The notes under the pieces are model-generated. The model searched no databases, was not told the DNA's origin, and saw nothing but the letters and a program-made list of their open reading frames with translations. A stretch of DNA of 25,668 nucleotides from Methanobacteriota archaeon (GTDB taxonomy: Archaea; Thermoplasmatota; Thermoplasmata; Methanomassiliicoccales; Methanomethylophilaceae). A program made the translations under genes and the position numbers. The stretch spans positions 1 to 25,668 of the forward strand of contig JAAYAP010000037.1 in assembly GCA_012719315.1 (NCBI GenBank). The letters run 5' to 3'. This document shows, piece after piece, positions 1 through 7,608 of the stretch; within the stretch, counting starts at the first letter, position 1, and each line of letters begins with the position of its first letter.

Positions 1-71
1 GTCACGCAGGCGATCATCACCCGCTCCCTGTACCCCGTGGACGTGTCATCGATAACGGTTCCGGCAACCAT
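1..71 (-). CDS. Start of an unidentified gene running off the left edge
   Basis: The minus strand is open from an ATG at 71 to the window edge and begins MVAGTVIDDTSTGYRERV. An in-frame TGA lies 11 codons upstream, so the start is confined to this short stretch. Third codon positions are mostly G or C, as in the other genes here. A TATA-like TTGATATA on the minus strand (101-108) is centred about 33 bp upstream of the ATG, which would give a leader of a few bases. Only 23 complete codons are visible, too few to recognise a family, so no function is assigned. A chance ORF cannot be excluded. Confidence 0.4.
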   Translation of the reverse strand, partial: MVAGTVIDDTSTGYRERVMIACV

Positions 72-233
72 GTCGCATCGGATGTCGCACGGCGTGTGCG
101 TATATCAATCATCTCACAGATTACAGATGAACGTTATGTCCTCCGGCGACGGCAATGCAAACCCATGTATACGGCCATGCATTGGCAGGTGACGAGCGGG
201 TCGAGCGGATCCGACTCGACGGATGTGACACGG

Positions 234-605
234 ATGACGGACGGGATCGATGAGGGGCTCAGGCGCATCGAGGCGAAGCTCGATCAATGCATCGCCATCA
301 ACAACGAGAACCATATGCTCTGCAACAGGATCCTGCAACGGTTGGACGCAATCGTCCGGACGGAACCGGAAGCGGACGGTCCCGCGGCGGAGGAAGCCGC
401 CATCCTGAAGGCCAGGAAGGAGAAGGCCGCGGCCATGGCCGCGATCGTCTCGCTGTCCTCGCGCCGGGAGGCGCTCAGGAACCGGTTGCACCAAGCCGGC
501 GACGACGAGAAGGCCGACATCAGAACCGACCTGGACCGTCTGGAGGCGGAGATCTCCGCGATGCAGAACCGTCTGGAGCGGATCATCTCCGACCGGCAGT
601 CGTGA
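234..605 (+). CDS. Small coiled-coil protein of unknown function
   Basis: A 123-residue soluble protein rich in Glu, Lys, Arg and Ala, with heptad-like stretches at about residues 5-42 and 60-120 that predict two helical coiled-coil segments joined by an acidic Pro/Ala linker. No catalytic motif or membrane segment is visible. The frame is open further upstream, with possible ATGs at 165 and 177. The ATG at 234 is preferred because GGATGTGA (221-228), a near match to the archaeal Shine-Dalgarno GGAGGTGA, precedes it by 5 bases. A strong hairpin follows the stop codon. Function unknown; a structural or adaptor role is only a guess. Confidence 0.7.
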   Translation: MTDGIDEGLRRIEAKLDQCIAINNENHMLCNRILQRLDAIVRTEPEADGPAAEEAAILKARKEKAAAMAAIVSLSSRREALRNRLHQAGDDEKADIRTDLDRLEAEISAMQNRLERIISDRQS

Positions 606-628
606 ACCCGGGTCTAACGGCGACAGCG

Positions 629-662
629 GATCCCGGCCGAACGGGTGCACGCGGCCGGGATC
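629..662 (+). terminator. Hairpin terminator candidate after the coiled-coil gene
   Basis: Perfect 11-bp inverted repeat: GATCCCGGCCG at 629-639 and CGGCCGGGATC at 652-662, separated by 12 bases. A short T/A-rich tract starting at 664 follows. It lies 24 bases after the stop of the coiled-coil gene and directly before the next TATA box, so it separates two transcription units. Confidence 0.55.
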
Positions 663-663
663 G

Positions 664-671
664 TTTATATA
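664..671 (+). promoter_or_regulatory. TATA box for the 795-917 unit
   Basis: TTTATATA in a GC-rich context. At the spacing seen elsewhere in the window (about 26 bp from box centre to transcript start) it would start a transcript near 693, inside the dyad at 692-710. Confidence 0.5.
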
Positions 672-691
672 ACACGCATTACTGACATTAC

Positions 692-710
692 AACGTAATG
701 TTATTACGTT
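692..710. promoter_or_regulatory. Operator-like dyad over the predicted transcript start
   Basis: AACGTAAT and ATTACGTT form a perfect 8-bp inverted repeat around a GTT spacer. The position over the predicted start site is typical of archaeal repressor operators, which block RNA polymerase recruitment. The regulator is unknown. Confidence 0.5.
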
Positions 711-794
711 CTCCGACCCTGATCAACCATGTCGTGGATCCCGGCAGACACGTCATGAACCTGTCTGCCGACACCATCGACGGGAGATGACGGC

Positions 795-917
795 ATGGAG
801 ACAGTGGCTGATCTGATCGTACGTGCGAACATGGCCAAGGAGACGGATCGTTTCCTCGAATCCCTCTGGTACATGCGCATGGCGTATTCGTTGTGCCCGC
901 GCGAGGAACTCGAGTGA
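795..917 (+). pseudogene. 40-residue ORF resembling the first two helices of a 14-3-3 protein; probable truncated remnant
   Basis: The ATG at 795 follows a good Shine-Dalgarno-like sequence (GGGAGATGA, 782-790). The product is 40 residues. The segment DLIVRANMAKETDRFLESL resembles the helix A/B region of 14-3-3 proteins, where family members read roughly K-A-K-L-A-E-Q-A-E-R-Y-D-D-M, and CPREELE falls where family members have SNEERN. The frame stops where helix C would begin. Beyond it lies the 3' end of an oppositely oriented Sel1 gene, with no continuation of the family in that frame. It could be a remnant truncated by rearrangement, a genuine microprotein, or a lone TPR-like hairpin. The ORF and ribosome site are seen; the 14-3-3 link is from memory of the family. 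Confidence 0.45.
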
Positions 918-922
918 CCGCG

Positions 923-2029
923 TCAGCGCATGATCGTCGGGACCGTGTTCCTGACGTAGATCTCGGGATGGGACATGAACTTGGCCAGATCGTGGTAGGC
1001 GGCCAGGTACCCGTGGGCCGCGGCCTGGGCGTAGTAGTAGATGGCCTCGTTGATGTCCCTGGGCACGCCCCTGCCCCGCTCGTACAGCGTGCCCATCATG
1101 AACTGGGCGTCCTCGGATCCGGCCATGGCCGCCTTCTTCATGTACTCCAGCGAGAGGTTGTCGTTCCTCCTGACGATCAGGCCGTCGTGGTAGATCAACG
1201 CCAAGGTGTACATGGCAGTCGGATCCCCGAGCTCGGAGGCCTCCTCGTAACCCTCTATGGCCTCCTCGTACTGGTCGTTGTTCAGGCAGGCGTCGGCGTA
1301 CATCAGCGCCGCGTCCCTCGCGGTGCGCTCCTTGGCCACCTCCGTGTGGGAGAGCCTGAACTCGCGGTCCTTGAGCGATTCGGAGGGCTTGTCGTCCTCC
1401 AACGTGTCCAGCACCGCCTTCCAGGAGATGTAGCAGGCTTCGTGGCCCATGTCGGCGCCGTACTTGTACCAACGCCCCGCCTCGAAGAGGTCGGCCTCGA
1501 TGCCGTGCAGCCCGTACTCGTAGTTCCTGCCGATCCAGTAGAAGAGATCGGCGTTCCCGTGGATCCCCACCCTTGAATAGAGCAGTTCTTCCTCGGCCTT
1601 GTCGGGCTCGGTGCCGATCCCGCGGCCGTACATGTACCCCAGGAGGAACTCGGCCATCGGCAGATGCTGGTCGGCGGCCAGGCGCATCCAGTTGAAGGCG
1701 ATGCGCGGGTTCCTCGGCACCATGTCGCCGCTGATGTTCAGCAGCGCCAGCTCCAATCTGGCCTCGGGTATGCCGGCGCTCGCCGCCTTCTTGAGGAAGA
1801 AAAGGTAATCGGAGAAGCTGGCTTCGACGAACGTCCCGTCCCGGTACGCCTTGGCCAGCTCCCATTTGGCCCGCGAGCAGCCGAGGTCGGCCGAGCGCTT
1901 GTACCAGCGCTCCGCCTTGCGGTCGTCCTGATCGATGCCTTTGCCGTGATGGTAGAGATACGCCACCCCGAGGGCGGCGTACGGGTCGCCGGTCTCGGCA
2001 TCGCGGAATATCTGGTCGTCCTTGCTCAT
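923..2029 (-). CDS. Sel1-repeat protein (second gene of the pair)
   Basis: A 368-residue protein made almost wholly of Sel1-like repeats (SLR), about eight units of the type A-x2-LG-x2-Y-x2-G-x-G-x5-D-x2-A-x2-WY-x2-AA-x2-G. Clear units include YAALGVAYLYHHGKGIDQDD and AQFMMGTLYERGRGVPRDIN. SLR proteins are alpha-alpha solenoids that act as adaptors or scaffolds; the partner cannot be read from sequence. No signal peptide or membrane segment is visible, so it is probably cytosolic. Its ATG (2027-2029) overlaps the TGA of the upstream Sel1 gene by four bases (ATGA), implying translational coupling. The middle, around residues 190-240, departs from the repeat consensus and is richer in Asp, Glu and Lys. 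Confidence 0.9.
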   Translation of the reverse strand: MSKDDQIFRDAETGDPYAALGVAYLYHHGKGIDQDDRKAERWYKRSADLGCSRAKWELAKAYRDGTFVEASFSDYLFFLKKAASAGIPEARLELALLNISGDMVPRNPRIAFNWMRLAADQHLPMAEFLLGYMYGRGIGTEPDKAEEELLYSRVGIHGNADLFYWIGRNYEYGLHGIEADLFEAGRWYKYGADMGHEACYISWKAVLDTLEDDKPSESLKDREFRLSHTEVAKERTARDAALMYADACLNNDQYEEAIEGYEEASELGDPTAMYTLALIYHDGLIVRRNDNLSLEYMKKAAMAGSEDAQFMMGTLYERGRGVPRDINEAIYYYAQAAAHGYLAAYHDLAKFMSHPEIYVRNTVPTIMR

Positions 2030-3285
2030 CTGCCCCTCCTCCCGAAGGTCCGCTCCGCCTTGATCGCGTCCAGCAGGGCGGCGGCGTCCGCGTCGCCCTG
2101 GTCGGCGGCGGCGGCCAGGTAGCCTCTGGCCTTCCGCAGGTCGCGGGCCGCGTGCTTCCCCTCCGAGTATATCCTGCCAAGATAGTACTGTGCTTCGTAA
2201 TAACCCTGTCCATCGGCTGCTGCATGCAGCAGCTCCATGCCCGCCCCGATGTCCTGCGCCGTGTCCCTGCCGCTCACCAGCATCATCCCCAGGAACGCCC
2301 GCGCGGCGGGATGCCCCTGGTCGGCGGCCAGCTCGAACCACATCCGAGCCTCCTTGGCGTCTTTCGCGCCGCCCCTGCCCTCGTAGCGGAAGCATGCCAG
2401 GGCGTACTGCGCATTGGGCTCGCCGAGCTCGGAGGCCTCCTCCAGCCGTCTCGCCGCCTCGGCATCGTCCCGTTCGAAGCACGTCCCGGACGCATGCATG
2501 CAGGCCAGCTCGTACTGCGCCGAGCCGTCGTAGCGGTCGGCGGCGGCCTCGAGCCAGCGGACCGCCTTCTCCTCGTCGCGGGGCACCGACCTGCCTTCCA
2601 GGCAGAGGTCGGCGTAGTCGACCATCGCCTGGATGAAGCCTCCTTCGCAGGCGGCCTCGAAGTACCCGACCGCCGCCTCCGGGTCGCACGGCACCCCTTC
2701 GCCGTACGCGAAATGCATCGCGGCACGGTAGGCCGCCTCCGCGTGCCCCTGGTCGGCGGCCGCCCTGTACATCCGCACCGCCGCGGCCGGATCGCGGCGC
2801 CTGCCTTTGGACATCAGGATGGATTCGGCCGTTGCGAACTGCCCTTCGGCGTTCCCGGCCGCCGCCGCCCGCGCGAACCAGGCGGCCGCCTGCTTGGGAT
2901 CGGGCTCGGCCGAGCACAGGCCGTCGGCGTGCATGCGGCCCAGCAGGTACATGGCCTCGCCGTCGCCGAGTGCCGCGGCCTGCGCGAGCCAGGCTTCCGC
3001 CTGCTCCCGGTCCTTGGGCACGTTGCCCTTGCCCATGAGCTGCATGCGCCCGGCCGTGCGCATCGCGGCGGCGTCGCCGGCCGCCGCGCACACCTTCAGG
3101 TACTTCAGCGCGGCGAGCTGGTCCTTCGCGACCCCGTCGCCGGTGCCGTACATGCGGTAGAGCTCCATGCACGCATCCGTGTCGCCGAGCTCCGCCCTCC
3201 GTTCCAGCGTCGTCGGGTCGCCGTCCGTGCGGACGGCCCGGAGCGGTTCCGCACCGCAGCCGGCCGTCCCCGTTCCGAAAGCCAT
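2026..3285 (-). CDS. Sel1-repeat protein (first gene of the pair)
   Basis: A 419-residue protein with about eleven consecutive Sel1-like repeats, for example AMYLLGRMHADGLCSAEPDP and AQYYLGRIYSEGKHAARDLR, after a 25-residue lead-in. The fold is an alpha-alpha superhelix used for protein-protein contacts. The frame is open upstream to an ATG at 3339. The ATG at 3285 is preferred because a strong TATA box on the minus strand (3308-3316) is centred 27 bp before it, which would give a leaderless mRNA. It heads a two-gene operon with the Sel1 gene downstream (ATGA overlap) and is divergent from a third Sel1 gene at 3398. TAGC near residue 10 looks faintly like a lipobox, but there is no hydrophobic signal stretch before it. 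Confidence 0.9.
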   Translation of the reverse strand: MAFGTGTAGCGAEPLRAVRTDGDPTTLERRAELGDTDACMELYRMYGTGDGVAKDQLAALKYLKVCAAAGDAAAMRTAGRMQLMGKGNVPKDREQAEAWLAQAAALGDGEAMYLLGRMHADGLCSAEPDPKQAAAWFARAAAAGNAEGQFATAESILMSKGRRRDPAAAVRMYRAAADQGHAEAAYRAAMHFAYGEGVPCDPEAAVGYFEAACEGGFIQAMVDYADLCLEGRSVPRDEEKAVRWLEAAADRYDGSAQYELACMHASGTCFERDDAEAARRLEEASELGEPNAQYALACFRYEGRGGAKDAKEARMWFELAADQGHPAARAFLGMMLVSGRDTAQDIGAGMELLHAAADGQGYYEAQYYLGRIYSEGKHAARDLRKARGYLAAAADQGDADAAALLDAIKAERTFGRRGR

Positions 3286-3307
3286 GGTCCGAAAAAAAGA
3301 TGACATC

Positions 3308-3316
3308 GTATATATC
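3308..3316 (-). promoter_or_regulatory. TATA box of the Sel1 gene pair
   Basis: GATATATAC on the minus strand, centred 27 bp upstream of the ATG at 3285. It is one of several boxes in the window placed to give leaderless or nearly leaderless transcripts. Confidence 0.6.
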
Positions 3317-3397
3317 GTTTTCATCCGCGCCGTCCGCATGCGGGAGGATGCGGGCGCCCGCGGTAAACATTATCAGGGGTCTAGGGCATCAAGGCCC

Positions 3398-4069
3398 ATG
3401 GACGCGCCGCCGTACGGCCTGATGGAGCCCCTCGAGTGGGCGAAGCTCGTGATCCGGAGCCGTTCCGAACGGGATTACCGCGAGGCGCTCTCCATCCTCG
3501 GGGAACGGGCGGCGCGGGGCGATGCGTATGCCGAGCTCATGCTCGGCCTGGTGCATGCGCGCGGACAGGGCGTCGAACGCGATTTCGGCATCGCCGCCGA
3601 CCTCCTGGGGAGGTCGGCCGCCCAAGGCAACCTCTCGGCCATGTACTTCCTCGGCAAGATCCACGTCAGGGGCTACGGCACCGACAAAGACGCGCGGAAG
3701 GCGATGGAATGCTTCAGGGTGCCGGCGGAACACGGCGATGCGCGGGCCCAGTACGCCATGGGCCTGATCCGCTTCGACGGGCAGGGCGTCGAGCGCGATC
3801 TCGCGGAATCGGCCGGCTGGTTCGCCGCGGCCGCCGCCGGCGGCCATTCGGAGGCGCAGTTCGTGCTCGGTCAGCTGTACAAGGCGGGCGTGGGCGTCCC
3901 CAGGGACATCGATGCCGCGCTGGACCTGCTGACCTCGGCCGCGGCCAACGGGCACCGGGGGGCGATGATCCTCCTCGGCAGCATGTACGCCGCCGGGGAC
4001 GGCGTCGCCGCCGACGAAGCGGCGGCCCGCCGCTGGGACGAGATGGCCGCGGTCACCTCAGACCGGTGA
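3398..4069 (+). CDS. Sel1-repeat protein (short)
   Basis: A 223-residue protein with about five to six Sel1-like repeats. AYAELMLGLVHARGQGVERD, SAMYFLGKIHVRGYGTDKDA and AQYAMGLIRFDGQGVERDLA are clear units, each 36 residues apart. It presumably acts as a small cytosolic scaffold like its neighbours. The reading frame is open upstream into the divergent gene, but the region before 3398 is promoter sequence. ATG 3398 (MDAPPYGLMEPLEW) is chosen, with 3422 the alternative. The last 17 bases overlap the 3' end of the convergent fhs gene. Confidence 0.88.
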   Translation: MDAPPYGLMEPLEWAKLVIRSRSERDYREALSILGERAARGDAYAELMLGLVHARGQGVERDFGIAADLLGRSAAQGNLSAMYFLGKIHVRGYGTDKDARKAMECFRVPAEHGDARAQYAMGLIRFDGQGVERDLAESAGWFAAAAAGGHSEAQFVLGQLYKAGVGVPRDIDAALDLLTSAAANGHRGAMILLGSMYAAGDGVAADEAAARRWDEMAAVTSDR

Positions 4070-5738
4070 CGTTGCCGTCGGCGTCGAGGTCGATGTTCAT
4101 CGCCGACGGGACCCTGCCCAATCCGGGCATCAGCATCATCGACCCGCACACGGGGACGATGAAGCCCGCCCCGGCCGAGAGCAGGACCTCCCTGACGTTG
4201 AGCGTCCACCCCGTCGGCGCCCCTTTCAGCTCGGCTTTGTCCGATAACGAGTACTGTGTCTTCGCAGTGCAGATCGGCAGCCTCCCGAAGCCCCTGCGTT
4301 CGAGATCGTCGATCGTCCGCGATGCCGCCGGACTGTACTCGACGCCGTCGGCGCCGTAGATCTCCCGGGCGATCAGCTCGATCTTGGCCCTGACCGGCAG
4401 GTCGTCGGCGTAAAGGTGCCTGAACCCTTCGCCGCCGGCATCGGCCAGCGCGGCCGCCTTGGCGGCCAGCAGGGCCGCGCCCTCGCCGCCTTTGGCATGC
4501 GCTTCGGACACCACGCAATCGATCCCCATCCCGGCGCAGTGCTCCTCGAGCAGGCTGATGTGCGCCGGATCGTCGGAACCGAAACGGTTGACGGCCACCA
4601 TGACCGGCACGCCGAAGGAGACCATGCTCCCGACATGCCTGTCGAGGTTCGGCAGCCCCTTGCGCAGGGCTTCGGCGGTGAACGTCGCCGGATCGTCCTT
4701 CTGCGCACCGCCGTGCATCATCAGGGCGCGGATCGAGGCCACGACCACGACGCAATCGGGGACCAGCCCCGACTGCCTGCAGACGACGTCCATGAACTTC
4801 TCCCCGCCGAGATCGGCGGCGAAGCCGACCTCGGTCACCGCGTAATCGCCCAGCTTCAGCGCCAGCCTGGTGGCGATGATGCTGTTGGTCCCGTGCGCGA
4901 TGTTGGCGAACGGGAAGCCGTGGACGAAGACCGGCTGACCCTCCAGGGTCTGCACCAGATTGGGTTTCAGGGCGTCCTTGAGCAGGACCATCATCGAGCC
5001 CACGCAGCCGAGGTCGCCGGCCGTGACCATCTCCCCCGCGTACGTGTAGGCGACCACCATCCGCTCCAGCCTCGACCTCAGGTCGGCGTAGTCGGTCGCC
5101 AGCGCCAGGATGGCGGAGACCTCGGATGCCGAGGTGATCAGGAACCCGCCCCGGTGGGTGACCCCGCCGGACAGCCGGCTGTCGCCGAGGCCGACGACGA
5201 CGTCCCTGAGCTCCCGGCAGTTCATGTCCATCGCCTTCCTGAGCAGTATGCGCGACGGGTCGATGCCGAGCCGGTTGTCCCTGACGAGCTCGTTCTCGAG
5301 CACCGCCGACAGCAGGTTGTGCGCCGCGCCCACCGCATGGATGTCGCCGGTGAAGTGGAGGTCGATGTCCCACATCGGGTACACCTGGGAGCGGCCGCCG
5401 CCGGTCGCCCCGCCCTTGACGCCGAAGGTCGGCCCCAGCGACGGCTCCCTGAGCGTGCCCACCACCTTCTTGCCGATGTGCGCCAGCCCCTGGATCAGGC
5501 CGATGGTGGTCACGGTCTTGCCCTCGCCCGCGGGCGTGGGCGTGACCGCCGTCACGACGATCAGCTTGCCGTCGGCGGCATCGCCGTACCTGCCGACGAC
5601 GTCGAGCGGGACCTTGGCCATGTATCTGCCGTACTGTTCGATGTCGGCGGCGGAGAGGCCGACCGTCGCCGCGACGTCGGCGATGTCCTTGACCTCGGCA
5701 TCCCTCGCGATGCCGATATCGTCTTTCTGAAGAACCAT
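4053..5738 (-). CDS. fhs: Formate-tetrahydrofolate ligase
   Basis: This enzyme joins formate to tetrahydrofolate using ATP, giving 10-formyl-THF for purine synthesis and one-carbon metabolism in the cytosol. The 561-residue length fits the family (about 555-560). Visible signatures are the P-loop TPTPAGEGKT (66-75), the family motif REPSLGPTFGVKGGATGGG (about 97-115), HFTGDIHAV (128-136), and the C-terminal VCGSMMLMPGLGR. ATG 5738 is supported by the TATA box at 5760-5767, centred about 26 bp upstream, which implies a leaderless mRNA. No fhs partner such as folD is adjacent. Archaea without the full methanopterin branch, including Methanomassiliicoccales, use a folate route of this type. The 3' end overlaps the convergent Sel1 gene by 17 bases. 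Confidence 0.97.
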   Translation of the reverse strand: MVLQKDDIGIARDAEVKDIADVAATVGLSAADIEQYGRYMAKVPLDVVGRYGDAADGKLIVVTAVTPTPAGEGKTVTTIGLIQGLAHIGKKVVGTLREPSLGPTFGVKGGATGGGRSQVYPMWDIDLHFTGDIHAVGAAHNLLSAVLENELVRDNRLGIDPSRILLRKAMDMNCRELRDVVVGLGDSRLSGGVTHRGGFLITSASEVSAILALATDYADLRSRLERMVVAYTYAGEMVTAGDLGCVGSMMVLLKDALKPNLVQTLEGQPVFVHGFPFANIAHGTNSIIATRLALKLGDYAVTEVGFAADLGGEKFMDVVCRQSGLVPDCVVVVASIRALMMHGGAQKDDPATFTAEALRKGLPNLDRHVGSMVSFGVPVMVAVNRFGSDDPAHISLLEEHCAGMGIDCVVSEAHAKGGEGAALLAAKAAALADAGGEGFRHLYADDLPVRAKIELIAREIYGADGVEYSPAASRTIDDLERRGFGRLPICTAKTQYSLSDKAELKGAPTGWTLNVREVLLSAGAGFIVPVCGSMMLMPGLGRVPSAMNIDLDADGNVTGLR

Positions 5739-5759
5739 ACCGCCCGTATCGCCTGCGCG

Positions 5760-5767
5760 CTATTTAG
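5760..5767 (-). promoter_or_regulatory. TATA box of fhs
   Basis: CTAAATAG on the minus strand, centred about 26 bp from the fhs ATG. There is no room for a leader. Confidence 0.55.
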
Positions 5768-5852
5768 GGTTGCACCCCGATGCCGGCGCCTGACCCGATG
5801 CCGGCCCGGGGCGCGGCGGCGCCCGGGGCAACAGCAATAAACGGCGAGGTGC

Positions 5853-6500
5853 ATGGAGAGGCCCGTGAAAGAATACAGGACCTACCTCTTCGATCTCGAC
5901 AACACCGTGGTCGATTCCCGTCACGGCCTCGAGATCTCGCTGCGCGCCGGGTTCGGCGAGTTCGGGATACCGTACGATCCCTCCAGGTACGACGAGTACG
6001 TCGCCACCCCGCTCAGGGAGACCTGGGACCTGCACCGGCCGGGCGACGTCTGCGGCTTCAGGGAGTTCTACGCGGTCGTCATGGGCACCTACGACCGCTG
6101 CTACATGGATTCGGTGGAGCTCTTCCCCGACGCGCGCGAGTGCCTCGAGGCCCTCGCGGCCGCCGGCAAGGGCCTGGGGATCGTCTCCAATTCATACGCG
6201 GTGCACATCGAGGAGATCCTGATCCGCCTGGACGTGCGCGACGTCTTCGGCTCGCTGGTCGGCTCCGACAGCTGCTCCCACCGCAAACCCGACCCGCAGC
6301 CGGTGATGCTGTGCCTCGACGAGCTCGGGGCGGAGCCGGCGTCGGCGGTGATGGTCGGCGATTCCCCCAACGACGTGAAGGCCGGGCGGAGAGCGGGCAC
6401 GGACACTGTGTTCGTCGACCGGGGCGGCTGGTGCCCCGAGACCGGGTCGGACGCCACGGTGCGCGACCTCAGGGACCTGCTGGTCCCGTTCCGTCGATGA
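5853..6500 (+). CDS. HAD-superfamily phosphatase, phosphoglycolate phosphatase-like
   Basis: A cytosolic haloacid-dehalogenase phosphohydrolase of 215 residues. Motif I is FDLDNT, with the nucleophile D14 and acid D16. Motif II is VSNS (111-114), motif III is K145 in HRKPDP, and motif IV is VGDSPNDV with D170 and D174. The helical cap lies between motifs I and II (about 22-90), as in the Gph/PpaX subfamily. Substrate is not readable; phosphoglycolate or another small sugar phosphate is the family default. The start is uncertain: ATG 5853 has GAGGTG only one base upstream, while GTG 5865 has GGAGAGG in front and lies about 26 bp from an AT-rich box at 5834-5842. The 3' end overlaps the convergent Sel1 gene by 32 bases. 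Confidence 0.9.
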   Translation: MERPVKEYRTYLFDLDNTVVDSRHGLEISLRAGFGEFGIPYDPSRYDEYVATPLRETWDLHRPGDVCGFREFYAVVMGTYDRCYMDSVELFPDARECLEALAAAGKGLGIVSNSYAVHIEEILIRLDVRDVFGSLVGSDSCSHRKPDPQPVMLCLDELGAEPASAVMVGDSPNDVKAGRRAGTDTVFVDRGGWCPETGSDATVRDLRDLLVPFRR

Positions 6501-7446
6501 CGATCGGCTGACGCCCGCCGCGCTTGCCGAGGCCCTCGACGAGCTGTCGCGCGGCCTCGTTGCCGGCGGCGGCCGCCTTCGCCATGGCGCGCAGGCCGGC
6601 CTCGGGGTCCGCCTCGGTGCCGATCCCCTCGAGGAGCATGCGGCCGACCATGAAATGCGCGTCGGCGTCCCCGGTCTCGGCGGCGACCTTGCTGTAAAGG
6701 GAGAACGCCGTCTCCGGGTCCCTGTCGGTCCCGTCGCCCTCGAGGAGCATGGTGGCGAGGCTGATGGTCGCGGCGGGGTAGCCGCGGTCCGAGCAGACCC
6801 TGTACCATCTCAGCGCCTCCCGGCTGCCGCCGGGCGCCTTGCCCTCGCGGGCGAGCGCCGCCATCTTGAACTGCGCCTCGGCCAGCCCCGCCGCGGCCGA
6901 GCGTTCGAACATCCGCAGCGCCTCCGCCTCGTCGACGGCGGTGCCGATGCCCGCCTCCGACATGTATCCGCAGCTGAACATGGCGGACGGGTCGCCCGCC
7001 TCGGCGGCCAGACGGTACCAGCGGTACGCCGCCTCGGCATCGGCCTCCCCGGTCAGGCCTTGGAAGCGGATGTCCCCGGCGACGGCGTACGCCGCCGCCA
7101 TCCCCGCTTCGGCGCATCGGAGGAACAGGGCGCTGGCGCCCGGTATGTCCTGCGACGGCCCGTCTTCGAGCATCAGCGTCGCCAGCCGGTACATGGCGCC
7201 CGGGTGCCCGTCGGCGGCCGCCTCGCGGTAATGCATCAGTGCCAGCTCCTCGTCGCGGGCGATCCCGTCGCCCGCCATCAGCAGCTCGGCCAAACCGAAG
7301 TGCCCGACGGCGTGGCCCGCCGCGGCCGCCTTGCCGAACATCGCCGCCGCCCGGGCCGGGTCCCTGGGCGCCTTCGCGCCGATGACCAGTTCCATCGCCG
7401 CGATGCATTCCGCCTCGGCCGTCTCCTCGTCCATGGCTTCATGCAT
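6469..7446 (-). CDS. Sel1-repeat protein next to the Hsp70 operon
   Basis: A 325-residue protein with about eight Sel1-like repeats, such as AMYRLATLMLEDGPSQDIPG, AQFKMAALAREGKAPGGSRE and AHFMVGRMLLEGIGTEADPE. It ends in a short tail of Gly, Arg and Pro. It is likely a cytosolic solenoid scaffold. It is divergent from the Hsp70-vWA operon, separated by 162 bases holding both promoters, so joint regulation is possible. Two ATGs are close together (7446 and 7434). A weak TATA-like TATCAATA (7459-7466) is placed better for 7434. Partner unknown; an association with the Hsp70 system is inferred from position only. Confidence 0.88.
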   Translation of the reverse strand: MHEAMDEETAEAECIAAMELVIGAKAPRDPARAAAMFGKAAAAGHAVGHFGLAELLMAGDGIARDEELALMHYREAAADGHPGAMYRLATLMLEDGPSQDIPGASALFLRCAEAGMAAAYAVAGDIRFQGLTGEADAEAAYRWYRLAAEAGDPSAMFSCGYMSEAGIGTAVDEAEALRMFERSAAAGLAEAQFKMAALAREGKAPGGSREALRWYRVCSDRGYPAATISLATMLLEGDGTDRDPETAFSLYSKVAAETGDADAHFMVGRMLLEGIGTEADPEAGLRAMAKAAAAGNEAARQLVEGLGKRGGRQPIVIDGTGPAGP

Positions 7447-7570
7447 GGTGCCGCACGGTATTGATACCTTCGCACCCGCCGCGGACCCCGTTACGGAATC
7501 CGCAGAGGCTCTCCGGAAGACGGCCGTCCGGCGCCCTCTCTACGATATCCGCAGCCCCTCGGCTCTTATT

Positions 7571-7578
7571 TTTATATT
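7571..7578 (+). promoter_or_regulatory. TATA box of the Hsp70/GTPase operon
   Basis: TTTATATT within an AT-rich island (7566-7580) in otherwise GC-rich DNA. It predicts transcription from about 7600, a leader of roughly nine bases before the ATG at 7609. No further good promoter is seen between the five genes downstream. Confidence 0.6.
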
Positions 7579-7608
7579 GCGAATACGATTCCAGGGCGAT
7601 GGGATATC

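Noticed and set aside
3222..3285. Lipobox-like TAGC at the N-terminus of the first Sel1 protein
   Set aside because: There is no basic N-region or hydrophobic stretch before it, and position -3 is not Leu.
2152..3303. 383-codon plus-strand frame through the Sel1 gene
   Set aside because: The repeats on the minus strand explain the region; this frame is their mirror.
3871..5373. 500-codon minus-strand frame overlapping fhs
   Set aside because: Arg/Gly-rich out-of-frame reading of fhs, which has all its family motifs in another frame.
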